From Argyresthia goedartella (lineage: Eukaryota; Arthropoda; Insecta; Lepidoptera; Argyresthiidae), in the NCBI GenBank assembly GCA_949825045.1, contig OX463815.1:33657356-33721355 (forward strand): a DNA stretch of 64,000 nucleotides. The letters are read 5' to 3'. The notes under the pieces are model-generated. The model worked only from the letters and a program-made list of their open reading frames with translations. It did no database searches and had not been told where the DNA came from. Of the stretch, positions 10,145-20,803 are shown piece by piece; within the stretch, counting starts at the first letter, position 1; every line of letters begins with the position of its first letter. The position numbers and the translations under genes are program-made.

Positions 10145-10262
10145 CTTTCCTCTGCCGCGTGCAGAGCAGCAACCTTCTGGGAATAGACATGATGATGACG
10201 ACGTCGTCCAAAGACATCCGTCTCACATCGACCAGGTTTACTGCTAGGATCTCGTCTCCGAC
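10145..10262 (-). CDS. RhoGAP100F: Exon E: C-terminal half of PDZ domain (Syd-1/RhoGAP100F-like)
   Basis: 118-bp exon. Acceptor TTATTTCCAAG then GTCGGAG; donor AGGAAAG then GTGGGT. Enters phase 0, leaves phase 1. Encodes [20 protein letters not shown] and [20 protein letters not shown]: the GDEIL strand, the helix B segment and the last strand of a PDZ domain. PDZ domains bind C-terminal peptides of membrane or scaffold proteins. In Syd-1/RhoGAP100F a PDZ of this type sits ahead of C2 and RhoGAP domains and acts in active-zone assembly. The name rests on remembered similarity to that family; the domain call does not. Another single-PDZ scaffold is possible. Confidence 0.85.
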
Positions 10263-10384
10263 CTTGGAAATAAAAATATTAATCATGGATTAGAACATGT
10301 TTTATTATGTCTGTGTTATTTTGGGCAGAAATCAGGAGACAAATGCAATGGAAATATGTTTGTTTACATGATATGCAATAAATT

Positions 10385-10465
10385 GCATACGACAGGGAAG
10401 ACTGGTCTGACATAGGGGAGGCCTTTGTCCAGGAGTGGGACAAAACCCAGGCCACATAAAAACAA
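10385..10465 (+). repeat. Retroposon fragment with GGAGGCCTTTGTCCAGGAG motif
   Basis: The text GGGAGGCCTTTGTCCAGGAG followed by TGGGAC is a common end of a lepidopteran interspersed repeat. Single copy in the window. Confidence 0.55.
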
Positions 10466-10724
10466 TAAATTAATTAAATGTCATCCATGTTGAGGAAGCG
10501 AGAGTTGTATGCCAATATCGTAGTGAAGTAAGTGGAAGTAAGTAGTTGAAATTAATGGCCTTAGTCTATACATACCCTCTTCTAGTAAAAAGGCGTGAGC
10601 ATACGTGTGTTTGTTACCCAAGACACCTCCCTAGGATTTCTGGAGGAAATCGCTGATCACTGTCCTATACATGACCTATACATTTTCCACATCATTTCGG
10701 GCAAAGAAGTATAAGTAGCTATAC

Positions 10725-10883
10725 CTTCAGACAGCCGCTATTATAGACCGCCGACTCTAGTGCTATGCGCGATATGAACACGCCATCCGTCCGGCCGCCG
10801 CCATCACCCTCCCTGATGTACAGCCCCAGCGTCTGGCCGGGACGCTTTACTATCTCCACCAGCTGCACGATGTGGCGATTGTC
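10725..10883 (-). CDS. RhoGAP100F: Exon D: N-terminal half of PDZ domain (Syd-1/RhoGAP100F-like)
   Basis: 159-bp exon (53 codons), phase 0 on both sides. Acceptor CTATTTCCAG then GACAAT; donor CTGAAG then GTATAGC. Encodes DNRHIVQLVEIVKRPGQTLG, then LYIREGDGGGRTDGVFISRI and ALESAVYNSGCLK. The TLGLYI segment is the carboxylate-binding loop (GLGF-like), and DGVFISRI is the next strand. Together with exon E it gives one complete PDZ domain of about 85 residues. The intron of some 460 bp between them cuts the domain just before GDEIL, a common PDZ intron position. Confidence 0.88.
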
Positions 10884-11084
10884 CTGGAAATAGAAGAATA
10901 ATCAATGGGGTATAAACCTCTTCTTGACCACGCCATCAACTCCGACCCTGAGCCTCCCGCATACACTGACTACCAGCTAAGGCGATGATGTCGTCCGTCC
11001 ATCTGACTGGGGGCCTGCCCACTTTACATCTTGCGGTTCTGGGTAGCCACTCTATAACCGCTGCAGCCCACCTTAATCATGTTC

Positions 11085-11230
11085 CGCATACTAATAAATG
11101 TAGACCACGTCCTTACCGAGGGGACATGCCTATACCCGGATAAGAGTAAGATTGAGCCATATTCCACCACGCTAGCTCAGGCTGGTTGGTGGAGGGGTGT
11201 CGGGCTAATGGCCAACCGGACTGTCAGAAG
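11085..11230 (-). repeat. SINE family 3, 3' part
   Basis: Inverted fragment with CACGTCCTTACCGAGGGGAC and GAGCCATATTCCACCACGCT, matching the 3' body of the copies at 38880 and 40840. Confidence 0.7.
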
Positions 11231-11262
11231 TTTTTAAATTAAAATACCAGTATTGGTAGACC

Positions 11263-11308
11263 TTGAGAGATAAGTTGCAGATCGTATGGTCTGCAACTTA
11301 TCTCTCAA
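11263..11308. repeat. Perfect 19-bp hairpin
   Basis: Arms TTGAGAGATAAGTTGCAGA and its exact reverse complement around an 8-base loop, in the intron upstream of exon D. Confidence 0.8.
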
Positions 11309-11309
11309 A

Positions 11310-12765
11310 ACCCGTTACCTAAAGTAACGATTTTATTAATTAATACCCCTCCTTCTTATTTTTTAATCGTCACCTAAGAAGTTTAACTTGAAAAGTAGAT
11401 TGTTGGTCGTATGAAAAAGATCCTGAGTGGTTATAAGGGAAGCAGGGAATACATGGTCGGAGCTCGAAATGACGTGAAGTAGAGTAATAGTTTCCTACAA
11501 AACCACAAAAATTGTCACGATGAGAACAAACTGAAACCAAGAGGCATGAGGAAGTAATTGATCAATAAAACACTATAACACAGCAACAACCTGCGTTATG
11601 GGTAGCTCCAAATAACAATATTCGCAGACTCCGTATAAGAATTCATGACGTTATTGAAAATTACAAAATATTGTCGAAGCATCATACATCTAATTTCAGT
11701 ATTCCAGAAAATATAATTTAAACAAAAAGTAATACTTTGGAAAAAAACGACTTCAAATAAACCCTATTTGATGGGCAATCATTTAAGCAATTATAGTTAT
11801 TCGTATCCCAGGCCCGTCTTTGTTCAATTCTGTGAGTACAAATAGCTGTACTTTCCTTTAAATATAAGAAAGAAAGTTACTTTGTAAGGGTCTGTCTCGG
11901 TGGAGGACATAGGAACACATAAATCATAATGTACAATTGTGCTTTAGTGAGACAGGTCAATAAAATATGTGTCAGTTGGTTCACTACATTAGAACGAGCG
12001 ACAGAGATCACGCATAATGTAGGTTTCCGTGATCGCTCCATAAACTTAGTTTGAAAAAACAATGTAACATGGATAAATAAATAATAATAAAAAAGAGACA
12101 AGTTTAAGAAGATCAAAATTATGACTCTGCCTTCTCAGTATCTGTGAATATTCTGTATCTTAAGAAAAATATCCAACTTTTCAAAAAAAAATGCGATAAC
12201 CATAATTGTAATAAGAATAAGAAATAAGAATAAACTGTCCAGCAACTCAAGTAGACTACACGAAATTTCCAATTCCTTCATCAGTCAATATATACGCTTT
12301 TACAACAAGGTCTCCTATACTATTCATCGCTTACCGACACATAAATTCAAAACGATTAATAAATGTAAATTATGTTTGAAGGGATATTACTCAGTGTCAA
12401 ATAAACTAGAAGTCGTAAATCCTTGGGAATAAACTGCTTGTTCTTCCATTGGCTATCTTAAAAATAAACATGAGCGAAATCAATGTAGTATTAGTTAATA
12501 CCGAAGGTTAATAAATTGATTTGTGCGTTCTTCTCTGAGAAGTATCTGCGTTTGGAACGTATACCTAGTATTAAATGAATGACATACTCTAAGAGATCCT
12601 TAATGACCCGACAGAACAAATAATATTTTGATTGATGGATTGATTAATTGATACTTAACCGATTTTGATAAAACTTGCACTCTTCCCTAAGTTGAAGTAA
12701 ATGTAAGCCAATAAAAAAAATGCTTGAGATTTGATTTATAGTTTCGGAGAAACTCGAAGACAAAG
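11310..12765. other. AT-rich intron, nothing recognised
   Basis: No exon with matching phase and no repeat shared with the rest of the window was found here. Confidence 0.5.
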
Positions 12766-12769
12766 ATTG

Positions 12770-13265
12770 ATATAATAGTAGTTTATGTGACTGCTGCATA
12801 ATGGAGGGCATTAAAACTCGAGAGTGGGTTTATGAAACGAGCCGAAGGCGAGTTCCATAATAATATCACTCGAGAGTTTTAATGCCTAATTATGTACAGT
12901 TACATACACTAGTTAATCTACACACATATCATAAGCTCTCTTTGATGTGTTCAGGAACCGCATGTTTGACCGGCATTGTGGCTCTGCAGTTGTTAAGCTT
13001 GTTCTGTAGGACCAACTTCGGGCGTCGGCGTTCGAAATTTGAATGTCAGTACCAACTTCACAGACAAACTAGGGGCGGCACGAGGCGGATGTCGGCGTTC
13101 GAAATTTGAATGTCATTACATGTAGAAAAACTACACATAATGACCATAATGTGTAGTTTTCCAGATACGAAACGAGTTTTTACCAAGTAGTTTAACATAA
13201 TGCTGATCGTAACGTGCGGTTTTTGAACGCAGTAAAGAGGGTTTATGATACGTGTGGAGATAAAC
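12770..13265 (+). mobile_element. MITE family M1, copy 2
   Basis: Longest copy of M1: ATTAAAACTCGAGAGTG and CACTCGAGAGTTTTAAT form an outer stem around TGAAACGAGCC-GAA-GGCGAGTT. It also carries an internal duplication of GGCGTTCGAAATTTGAATGT. Confidence 0.82.
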
Positions 13266-13269
13266 ATAC

Positions 13270-14410
13270 ACACAATTACGAAATTTTGTATACTTGTGTA
13301 AATATTTGGCGTTTCTGCTAGTATTACATAAATACGCATAGAATTGAGAACCTCTCCCTTTTTAAAGTCGGTTAAAAACCCAAAAAGAGGCACGCACTCT
13401 CGATGCGAAGAATAATAAAATAATTCTTACCAGCCAGAGAGAGCAAATACTCTGCGCGTGCAACTAAGGAGGTCGCGTTAAAAGCAGTTCAGATGTGTAA
13501 GATCCGCTACGATTTCTAAACCGAGCAATATGACATTAACACCACAAATCTTTCGCCCGACCGGGTAAGCCTGTACGATAAAGGATCAATAGAGCTTTCG
13601 GGCCAAATCCAAACAAAGCAATTCGGATCCAATCCATCACAGACAAAGACATACAAACCCTATCCTATTCTACCTATATTATATATATTATATATAGGGC
13701 GTATAGAAGAGACAAGCTAAGCGTCTAAATCGACCTCAGGAATTAGATCTAGCACAATCACCAACTACCAATGAAGTTTTATTGGAGACGCCGTACTTTC
13801 ACTTATTTTATCATTTGCCAACGTATGTTTTCCCCCTTGCGTGAGGAATCATTTATATCACTATAGGTGCGGCTATGGGCTAGCCCCCTGTCACTCAAAA
13901 GGGATTTTACAGTACAAGTATTAAATATTGAGTGTCTCTGCCACATGTCCGGTTGTTGTTGGTCTTTTACGTGTATGCGTAAATGACAGACTTTCTCTGT
14001 AGGGGATTTCCTTCAAGCGCTTCTGGTCCGAATTATTCTACGACGACAAACTACCAATAAACTATAATCGCTAGAGTACATGGACGACATTGTAGTGAAT
14101 TGCGAACATTCCCGGAGATCTAGGGCAGGCGCGACGGAAGGGCTGTGGAATCTTTGAAATGGGGCGCTGGAACCTATGGAGTAAATAGGTTTTTACTCAG
14201 CGCGTGCTTGTACGAGAATGTGCTTATTACCATTGTTCAAGGGTGCGGGAGACACCGTCTACTGTTATTGGATTACGTCATTAACTGAGAACTTTGCATA
14301 TCGGTCAAGAGCAGCATTTTTTCGTTTCCATGAACTTCCAGAAACATTCTCTATTGCTTGGGCGGGAATATACTTTTTTTGATTCTCCACTCTTTTACAT
14401 ATTTGAATAG
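13270..14410. other. Intron, nothing recognised
   Basis: AT-rich with a short TATATATTATATATA run near 13680. No exon or shared repeat found. Confidence 0.4.
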
Positions 14411-14419
14411 CTTAAAAGT

Positions 14420-14626
14420 TATAGCTTGTCAAATTCGTACGTAGCACTCCCATGGTCTGCGGGCAGCGGGACGAAAGATGCGGGGGCGGAAAAGAAGAGC
14501 GCGGGCGGTTCCTACTACGCGCCCCGCCGCCCGCGCTCTTCTTTCCCGCCCTCGCAGCCCCTGCATCTTTCGTCCCCCGTCGCCCGCAGACCATGGGAGC
14601 GCTACGTACGAATTTGACAAGCTATA
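14420..14626. mobile_element. Fold-back element with ~95-bp arms, GC-rich centre
   Basis: Left arm TATAGCTTGTCAAATTCGTA... pairs with a right arm ending ...TTGACAAGCTATA. The arms run through CCCATGGTCTGCGGGC and GACGAAAGATGC to a GC-rich centre, differing by a few substitutions and about 11 extra bases in the right arm. Reading frames on both strands are only by-products of the palindrome. Confidence 0.85.
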
Positions 14627-14929
14627 GTCGAAAGCTGAAGTTTTCCGAAGAAGATTGTAGAACTATGTGTAAGAGTGAACTACCACTATAGGACTTTGAG
14701 TTATTGTGTATACACTAGAGTAGACGCCTCGGCTTGATTTCTTGTAAAACCTATTTAAGGCAATTGACCCAAACGCGATCACTCTGTGCCGGACTGCTGC
14801 GACAGCTCGACGCATTAGAGCGAAAAGGGTTACGTAAATATGCTTTCATGTGTACTGAGGTACCTACTACACAAACTTTACAGGAAAATTAAATAAAAGT
14901 AAATGAGCTACTTTCCACATGTAGGCTTT

Positions 14930-15270
14930 CTGCATTTTTTTGCAAAATCACGCTTAATTTAATGGCTAGTATTTAATCGCACGTCAAAAATACTGATTTG
15001 CACAGCGAAAAATGATCGTCAAAAACACTTTTTATGTTTTAAATATTTTATGTGAACTAAAGTTTATGTTTTAAGTACTTTTTGTTGTTCTTACATGTTC
15101 AAACTATCATGAAGGATAAAGGGGGCTTCGCTTTGCTCACCCCTTTTACCTTTTACCTAAGCTACTGCAGCTTTTTGCCCTGATATATTTTTGATGCGCA
15201 GTTTAATAATTCCCTATTTTATTACTTTTGTATCAATTTTAACTCATACCGACGCGCCATGTGGCCGACA
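14930..15270 (-). repeat. Dispersed element R5, copy 1
   Basis: On the minus strand: TCAGGGCAAAAAGCTGCAGT, AGCTTAGG, GGGGTGAGC, ATCCTTCATG and ACATGTAAGAACAACAAAAA. A second copy lies at 37130-37440 and its middle part at 39215-39300. Confidence 0.65.
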
Positions 15271-16009
15271 TATTTTGCAGAAATCATACAGTAACAAAAA
15301 AGGTCTACGCAGAAGTCAACAGTCCGTGATTTATATGTAAATTATGTAATGCATTTTTGGAAGAAAATAATTCAAATATTATTCAACTGAGATATTTTGG
15401 GTTCGTTACCACTAAGTGCCACAAGCACGAAGGCGTGTCACCACTATTTCCCTACACCACTATTCTTCATCAAATCCGTAGATCCAATTGGCCGTGGTCA
15501 GATGCCACCAAAATCTGATCATAAAATTATGATCAGTGGATAGTGCCACTAGCACGACGGCGGGCTACCAGTTACCACTATTCTCAGATGGTCAATTGTA
15601 TCTACGGTCAGACCTACATACATAAATACATGCAGGTCAAACACATAACCCTTCTCTTTTTCGCTTCGCTGTAGTCGAGTAAAATAGCTCCGGCACTCCT
15701 ACTTTTAGGTTGGTACAATATAAAAGCAGTGTCACTTCTGCGGTGTGCAATCTCGCCGCGACCCCCGCTCCCTCATGTCATCAAGTAGCGACACGTTTTT
15801 TGTCTGAAAAAGAGTCTCTATACGCTAGTTATAATAACTCAATGCTATAGGACTAAATCTCTTTCCAATCGACGTCCAACATGATGTTGTCTCGGGTACG
15901 TCCTTTAAATATTGGTCTGTCCGTGACATCTGTATATGAAATAGTACATTATGGTACAAGCGTGTAATGTTCGTGATTACCTTAAGTTCTTAAGAAAACC
16001 GAGGACAGT

Positions 16010-16517
16010 AATTTTTTATTTTTATTTTATTTTATTTTATATTCTTAAGGAAGGTAACAGCTTTAATTCTTAATAATAACAGAAAAAAATACATACTTAT
16101 AAGCTACTGATAACCTCCCACAGATGAAAACCTAAGCATTAAAACTATAAACTACTCAACTACTTAATTAAGTGGCCTATCTTAAAGGACACATAATTTT
16201 AGGTAGAAGAAAACACAAACATCACACCACCACTAGTCATCCTTTAGAAAATTTACAAATTGCCTTGTAACATGAATCCTTACTGATTGAGCACTGCCAC
16301 TAAATATGTCGACGCCATCATCACCCTTACCGCCACCACCACCACATACATTATTGTAGGCCGAACACGCTCTCATCAAGAACGAATTCTTCCTATAATT
16401 ACTATGCACCTGGGGCACCTGAAAGAGTGGACGCCTACGAGCACTGACGGTAGGAACTCTTAGGTTAATTTTACTGAGCAGGAATGGACAATCTACATTG
16501 CCTTTATCAATCATCAA
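16010..16517 (-). mobile_element. LINE 3' end (C-terminal RT-protein tail and poly(A))
   Basis: An open stretch at 16233-16517 encodes LLSKINLRVPTVSARRRPLF, NYRKNSFLMRACSAYNN and a final HVTRQFVNFLKDD, the pattern of Jockey/R1-like ORF2 C-termini. It is followed by an untranslated region ending in an A-rich tail (T-rich on the plus strand at 16011-16045). 5' truncated. Confidence 0.65.
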
Positions 16518-17064
16518 TACACTCGTGTATCATACGACGTTTTTCAACACACTTGCTCATAAAATGGCTCTTATTTCACCGCAATTCAGCACATAATGAC
16601 ACCTATAAACTGTTGTCTTTTTCAATGCTATTATTCACAAATGAGTTATAGGGTTTTTTATTTTATTTTTATTGGTTGAGATGCTTTGTTCTTAAAAAAG
16701 TTTCGATACAAAAAAGATCGTGTTCAATAGAACAAATAAATTAATGTACCTATTGCTTGCACATTTCATGCAACTTCGTATTTAAATAGATAACTTCTAC
16801 TTGTACGTTTTTAATAAATAAAACTTTCACTCAAATATAACTTTTGTTTTCTCTATAATAAAAAAAAATTGAATTCCCCATTTTCTACGTAGCTAAAACA
16901 TTATCCGCGAAAAGCCAAAAAAAAGAACCCTCATTCTTTTAGTCTATGGCCGATCGCCATTGTTAGATGCGCGCGCATAGGAAAACCGATAAATTTTTCC
17001 CGCCATTGCGAAAAAAATTCACAACTCGTTTTCACTGTTGTATTTATTAATTAAAATGTCAATA

Positions 17065-18644
17065 AGTACCGTGGAACCTGGCATCTTTGCCACTTTTTAC
17101 TAGTGTTGAAAAGTCATAATCCATTTTTCACCAGAACTTGTATGCAACCGTTGAAGTATGTATGAAGCGACAGACAATATATTTATCTATGAGTGCATAA
17201 ACATGCATATTATTATATAATACGACGTATTATAAAGGTTAACGCCTAAAAACAAAACTGGCAAAGTTACCTACACCGTGTGGCAACTTTGCCAATTACA
17301 TTTTTGCGTTATCAACAATGGAATTTGTATTTACAATATTAGTAAGTAATACTCAATAGGTAGGATACAAAAGGTTAGGAATTTGACCGATAGGTTATAA
17401 TTATTATGAAATAAAGCACAGACGAAATGGCAAAGTTGTATACCCATATAAGAAATTTTCATATAAAGTCAGTGAATGTGGTCAGGGTTGGCACAATTGA
17501 GAAAAAAGATTTGATTATTTTTTAACTATTTATTTGTTTTGTTACATATTAGTAATCAGGTACATAAGTACTAAGGAGAAACGCTTCCGATGAAGTTATA
17601 TTCTTGTTTTTTACAAGCTCAACGGCTAAGTCTAGCATTTCCTGGCTATAATTCTTATAATTCCTCGATCCCAGTTTTCGGCGAGTTCGGCGCCCCATTT
17701 TCCTAAAAGTAAATGAAAATAAATTAGAACCTACCTACCTACAACATGCTAAAGGGCCTAGCAAAGACTGCAGAATAAAGCTAAATTCTTATAAATATTT
17801 GAAAAGTATGGTAACAATGTATAAGTGAAGATAAAGTAGTGTACCTAGCGATGCAATTGCATATAACTATAGACGAAAACATTTTTATGCTACCTACTAC
17901 CTACTAAATTTCCGCCCGCGTGAATTTTAGGTTATAGTTGTTGGTAAAAAATCGATTACCTATTTCAACTTTTCATCATCCCGCGTGAACACTGCATTTT
18001 TTCCCGGATATAAAGTACGTAGCCTGTGTTTTAATCCAGGATGTCAGAAGCGTCAGTGTCCAAATTTCATAAAAATTAGACCAGCTGTTTGAGCTTGAAG
18101 AGGTAACAAACATACACACAAACACACATATTCACTCTCAAACTTTCGCGTTTATAATGTTAGGTATGTACCTAGTAGAATTATTTTTGTTTTGGTACAA
18201 CCCTAGGCCACTTGAAAACATGGCAAAGTTGCCCTCCCATACTGGCCGGCATGGTCTAGTAACTTTGCCAACGCAATTATATGACACAATTCAAACACTA
18301 CGGCATTTATAACAATATAAATCCATTCCTTACCATAAAACTAACATTATATGAAAAATTTACGTACCTGGATCCGATGGTTCCGCTCAAAAATAATAGA
18401 TGTTCTGGAGCACTGTATTTTTAGGTTAGATGCGTGACGGATTTTTCTCTCAAATGGCAAATAATGGCTGCCTTGGTGTTACCCTATTCAAAACAGTGTT
18501 GCCAATTGATAATCGTATTTTCCCCTAAAAATAGTCACAACACAAAAAAATGGTAGTAGACTGAGATATTGCAGGATTGCCGTAGGCACAACGCTGATGG
18601 CAAATTTACTAACCCTTGGCAAAGTTGCCAAGTTTCACGGTACT
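17065..18644. mobile_element. 1.6-kb TIR element with repeated TGGCAAAGTTG motif
   Basis: Ends AGTACCGTGGAACCTGGCAT... and ...CTTGGCAAAGTTGCCAAGTT-TCACGGTACT are imperfect inverted repeats of about 28 bp. The motif TGGCAAAGTT or its complement recurs inside at about 17260, 17283, 17437, 18222 and 18264. No transposase seen; probably non-autonomous. Confidence 0.7.
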
Positions 18645-18853
18645 AGTTAAGAAGAAAATGACTTTTTTTAATTATTTTCTTCACAAGTGTTTTGAAGAAC
18701 GTCGTATGATACACGTGTGTATTGATGATAACCGTCCTCGGCTCTCTTAAGACCCTTACCTCACGGCACTCAATGGCGCCTCAGCGGTAATCACCAACAT
18801 TACACACTTGTACCATAATGTACTATTGCTAAATGAGCATCAGTTATCCTTAC

Positions 18854-18952
18854 CTGAAGCGAGAAAAACTTTTTGGCCGCATCGACATTGTTCCGCCCAA
18901 CTTGTCTGATCTCCAGGATGCGAACTATCATCTCTCCGCGACGCTCCACCGC
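18854..18952 (-). CDS. Exon C of PDZ gene
   Basis: 99-bp exon, phase 0 on both sides. Acceptor GCATACACAG then GCGGTGG; donor CTTCAG then GTAAGGATAA. Encodes AVERRGEMIVRILEIRQVGR and NNVDAAKKFFSLQ, which reads straight into exon D (DNRHIVQLVEI). It forms the segment just N-terminal of the PDZ domain. The intron to exon D is about 8 kb and holds the nested elements. The donor lies 27 bp from the end of the 15941-18826 element, so the insertion narrowly missed the splice site. Confidence 0.85.
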
Positions 18953-18959
18953 CTGTGTA

Positions 18960-19115
18960 TGCAATGCAAACATATCAAATCAAATCAAAATTTCTTTAAT
19001 ACTGGAGATATTTACATATACTTAGCAAATGTCATGTTATGCTACTTCTCTACGTAGAACCACTGGGGGAGAAAAGTGCCAATTAACTCCCACAGATAGA
19101 TTTTTAGATCTCTTT
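18960..19115 (-). repeat. LINE 3' UTR fragment (same family as 43765-44215)
   Basis: On the minus strand AGAGATCTAAAAATCTATCT, then GTAGAGAAG, TTTGCTAAGTATATGTAAAT and a TTTGATTTGATTTGAT end. Matches the tail at about 44080-44215. Confidence 0.7.
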
Positions 19116-20140
19116 TTTGGGCTCCGTAGGTAAGGATGGGAAGAATGCACATGTCAATGAGCTTGCGTTTCAGGGACAATGGAAGTACCTTGTACCTTGA
19201 TTTAAGGCACACAAGTACCTTGATTTAATTCAAATTTTCAGTCTATCGCGATTTTTGATGGGTGGAAAAGGGGGGAAGTTCGCTGTAGATGTTGCGAAAA
19301 AAACCCAAAAGGGGGAGTGGGGCGAAGCACTTTGGAGTATTTTCGTGGGTGGGGGATGGGTGTCAGGTGGGGAGGTGTGGGGTTGGGTAATATCTACTTT
19401 CTTTCCAACATAGGTAGGTTGGTTTCAAAACTCTGAAATGGCTTTGCTAAGCTAGGAGAAAAGGAAAAGTGTCGGTTATTTAATGTTTAGACGAAGCTTT
19501 GTTCAAATGGCTATATTATGAAACTGACAGAATACTATACTGACTTTGTTCAATCCTTCGTTTTACTTTTGAAATTTCCTTATTGCGTAAATCGCAATAT
19601 TTTTCATTGAAGATGTCAAAAATGTAAGGCTTTGGAGCTGACATAATTAAAGTGATTCGCTGAATAGACTAAAATTATGAATAACTGATTAAAAGTGGGC
19701 ACAACTGGGCCACTGCCACCCCTTATGGAAAACGGCGTCATATTAATTTATTTTGTTTGACAGTGGCAGACAAACAAAATTATTCGGCCATTTTTCAAAG
19801 CGTCATTTTTTTCGACCATTTAGCGGCGGCCATTTAAGAGGGGAACGAATAAACCAGTCACTTAGGTTCATACTAAAGGGGCCATTATACATCATTTAAA
19901 GAAGGGTAAAGGGGCCATAATCCAACAAATATTACATCATTCATCAAATTACGTCTGCTATGCTGTCATGCCACTACAAAGCAATTTTTGCTAGGGCAAT
20001 TTAAACCAGGCTGTATGTTAGTGAAACATACCAACATAACTTACAACACCTAGACAGGATAATCAGAAGTTAACGTGCCAACTTCCACCGTAAATTACAG
20101 AAAAGTTAATAGCTCTAATTCCTTGCGTGTTGTGGGTGAA
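19116..20140. other. Intron between exons B and C
   Basis: A G-rich stretch lies at about 19250-19400 (many GGGG runs), and a SINE family 3 end (GTGGGCACAACTGGGCCACTG) at about 19690-19745. No further exon seen. Confidence 0.5.
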
Positions 20141-20145
20141 TTTAC

Positions 20146-20229
20146 CTCAAGCGCCGCAGCTGTGGTGGCGTCGTGGTCATTTTCGACCATCTCAATCTGC
20201 CTGAATATTTCATTGCTGACACCTGACAC
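20146..20229 (-). CDS. Exon B of PDZ gene
   Basis: 84-bp exon (28 codons), phase 0 on both sides. Acceptor CATGTTGCAG then GTGTCAG; donor CTTGAG then GTAAAT. Encodes VSGVSNEIFRQIEMVENDHD and ATTAAALE, running into exon C (AVERRGEM). Probably helical. A heptamer (GTGTCAG twice) at the exon start could offer an alternative acceptor seven bases in, but that would shift the frame. The acceptor side lies in an 87-bp direct duplication (20218-20391). Confidence 0.82.
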
Positions 20230-20391
20230 CTGCAACATGAGAAACGGTCAAAGTTAAAGTCAAAGTCAAAGTGAAATAGTTTCCTTATTAACTGTAGATA
20301 TTTTGACACCTGACACCTGCAACATGAGAAACGGTCAAAGTTAAAGTCAAAGTCAAAGTGAAATAGTTTCCTTATTAACTGTAGATATTTA
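20218..20391. repeat. 87-bp direct duplication across the exon B acceptor
   Basis: GACACCTGACACCTGCAACA starts at 20218 and again at 20305; the copies agree to the end (ACTGTAGATATTT). Each has the 3' splice site with its upstream tract. Confidence 0.9.
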
Positions 20392-20601
20392 TAAAATGCT
20401 TATTTAGCGGGGCTGCGGGGTTTCTGAACCTGTCCTATATAGGGATCTTTATGTGACATTGCAATTCGGCCTACTTCATAGTGGGTATACCAGCCGCAGT
20501 ATATCTTTGCGGCGCTCTGATATTCCTGCATCTCTGTAAACTTGGCTGGCCAAGAACAATGTATGTAAGGTAACACGCATGGTAATGTATTTAAGTGAAT
20601 T

Positions 20602-20803
20602 GACTGTATAGAGCTAGGTACCTTCGGCTGTAGCTGCAGCGGGTTGCGATGTATGTGAGTGTATGTATGACTGTATAGATCTAGTTACCATTCTGAAGTC
20701 TGGCTGCAGTACGCATGGCGGCGGCGGCGCATGGTTGGTGCTCTGCAGCTGCGGCGGGCTGCAATGTGTGTGCGTTTATGTACGACTGTATAGATTTAGT
20801 TAC
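20602..20803 (-). repeat. Tandem copies of the exon A 3' half and donor (67 and 115 bp)
   Basis: GACTGTATAGA(T/G)(C/T)TAG marks unit starts at 20602, 20669 and 20784 (the last is exon A's own flank). The 20669-20783 unit has a 23-codon copy of the exon A end (20689-20757, PPQLQSTNHAPPPPCVLQPD then FRM) with donor AATG-GTAACT and an upstream TTGCAG. The 20602 unit is truncated. Confidence 0.85.

Larger units (their letters stand above)
15941..18826. mobile_element. 2.9-kb inverted-repeat element, nested with two other insertions
   Basis: Left end ATAGTACATTATGGTACAAG and right end CTTGTACCATAATGTACTAT are inverted repeats. The arms continue through GTGTAATGTT-GTGATTACC, a CCGAGGAC motif, and ATCATCAATACAC-CGTGTATCATACGACGTT-TTCAA-ACACTTG (left about 16510-16560, right about 18680-18730). 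A LINE fragment (16010-16517) splits the left arm, and a second TIR element (17065-18644) fills the centre. No transposase recognised. The right end is 27 bp from the donor of exon C. Confidence 0.75.

Noticed and set aside
14412..14691. Four overlapping open frames on both strands
   Set aside because: Direct result of the fold-back palindrome; arms give the same frame on both strands.
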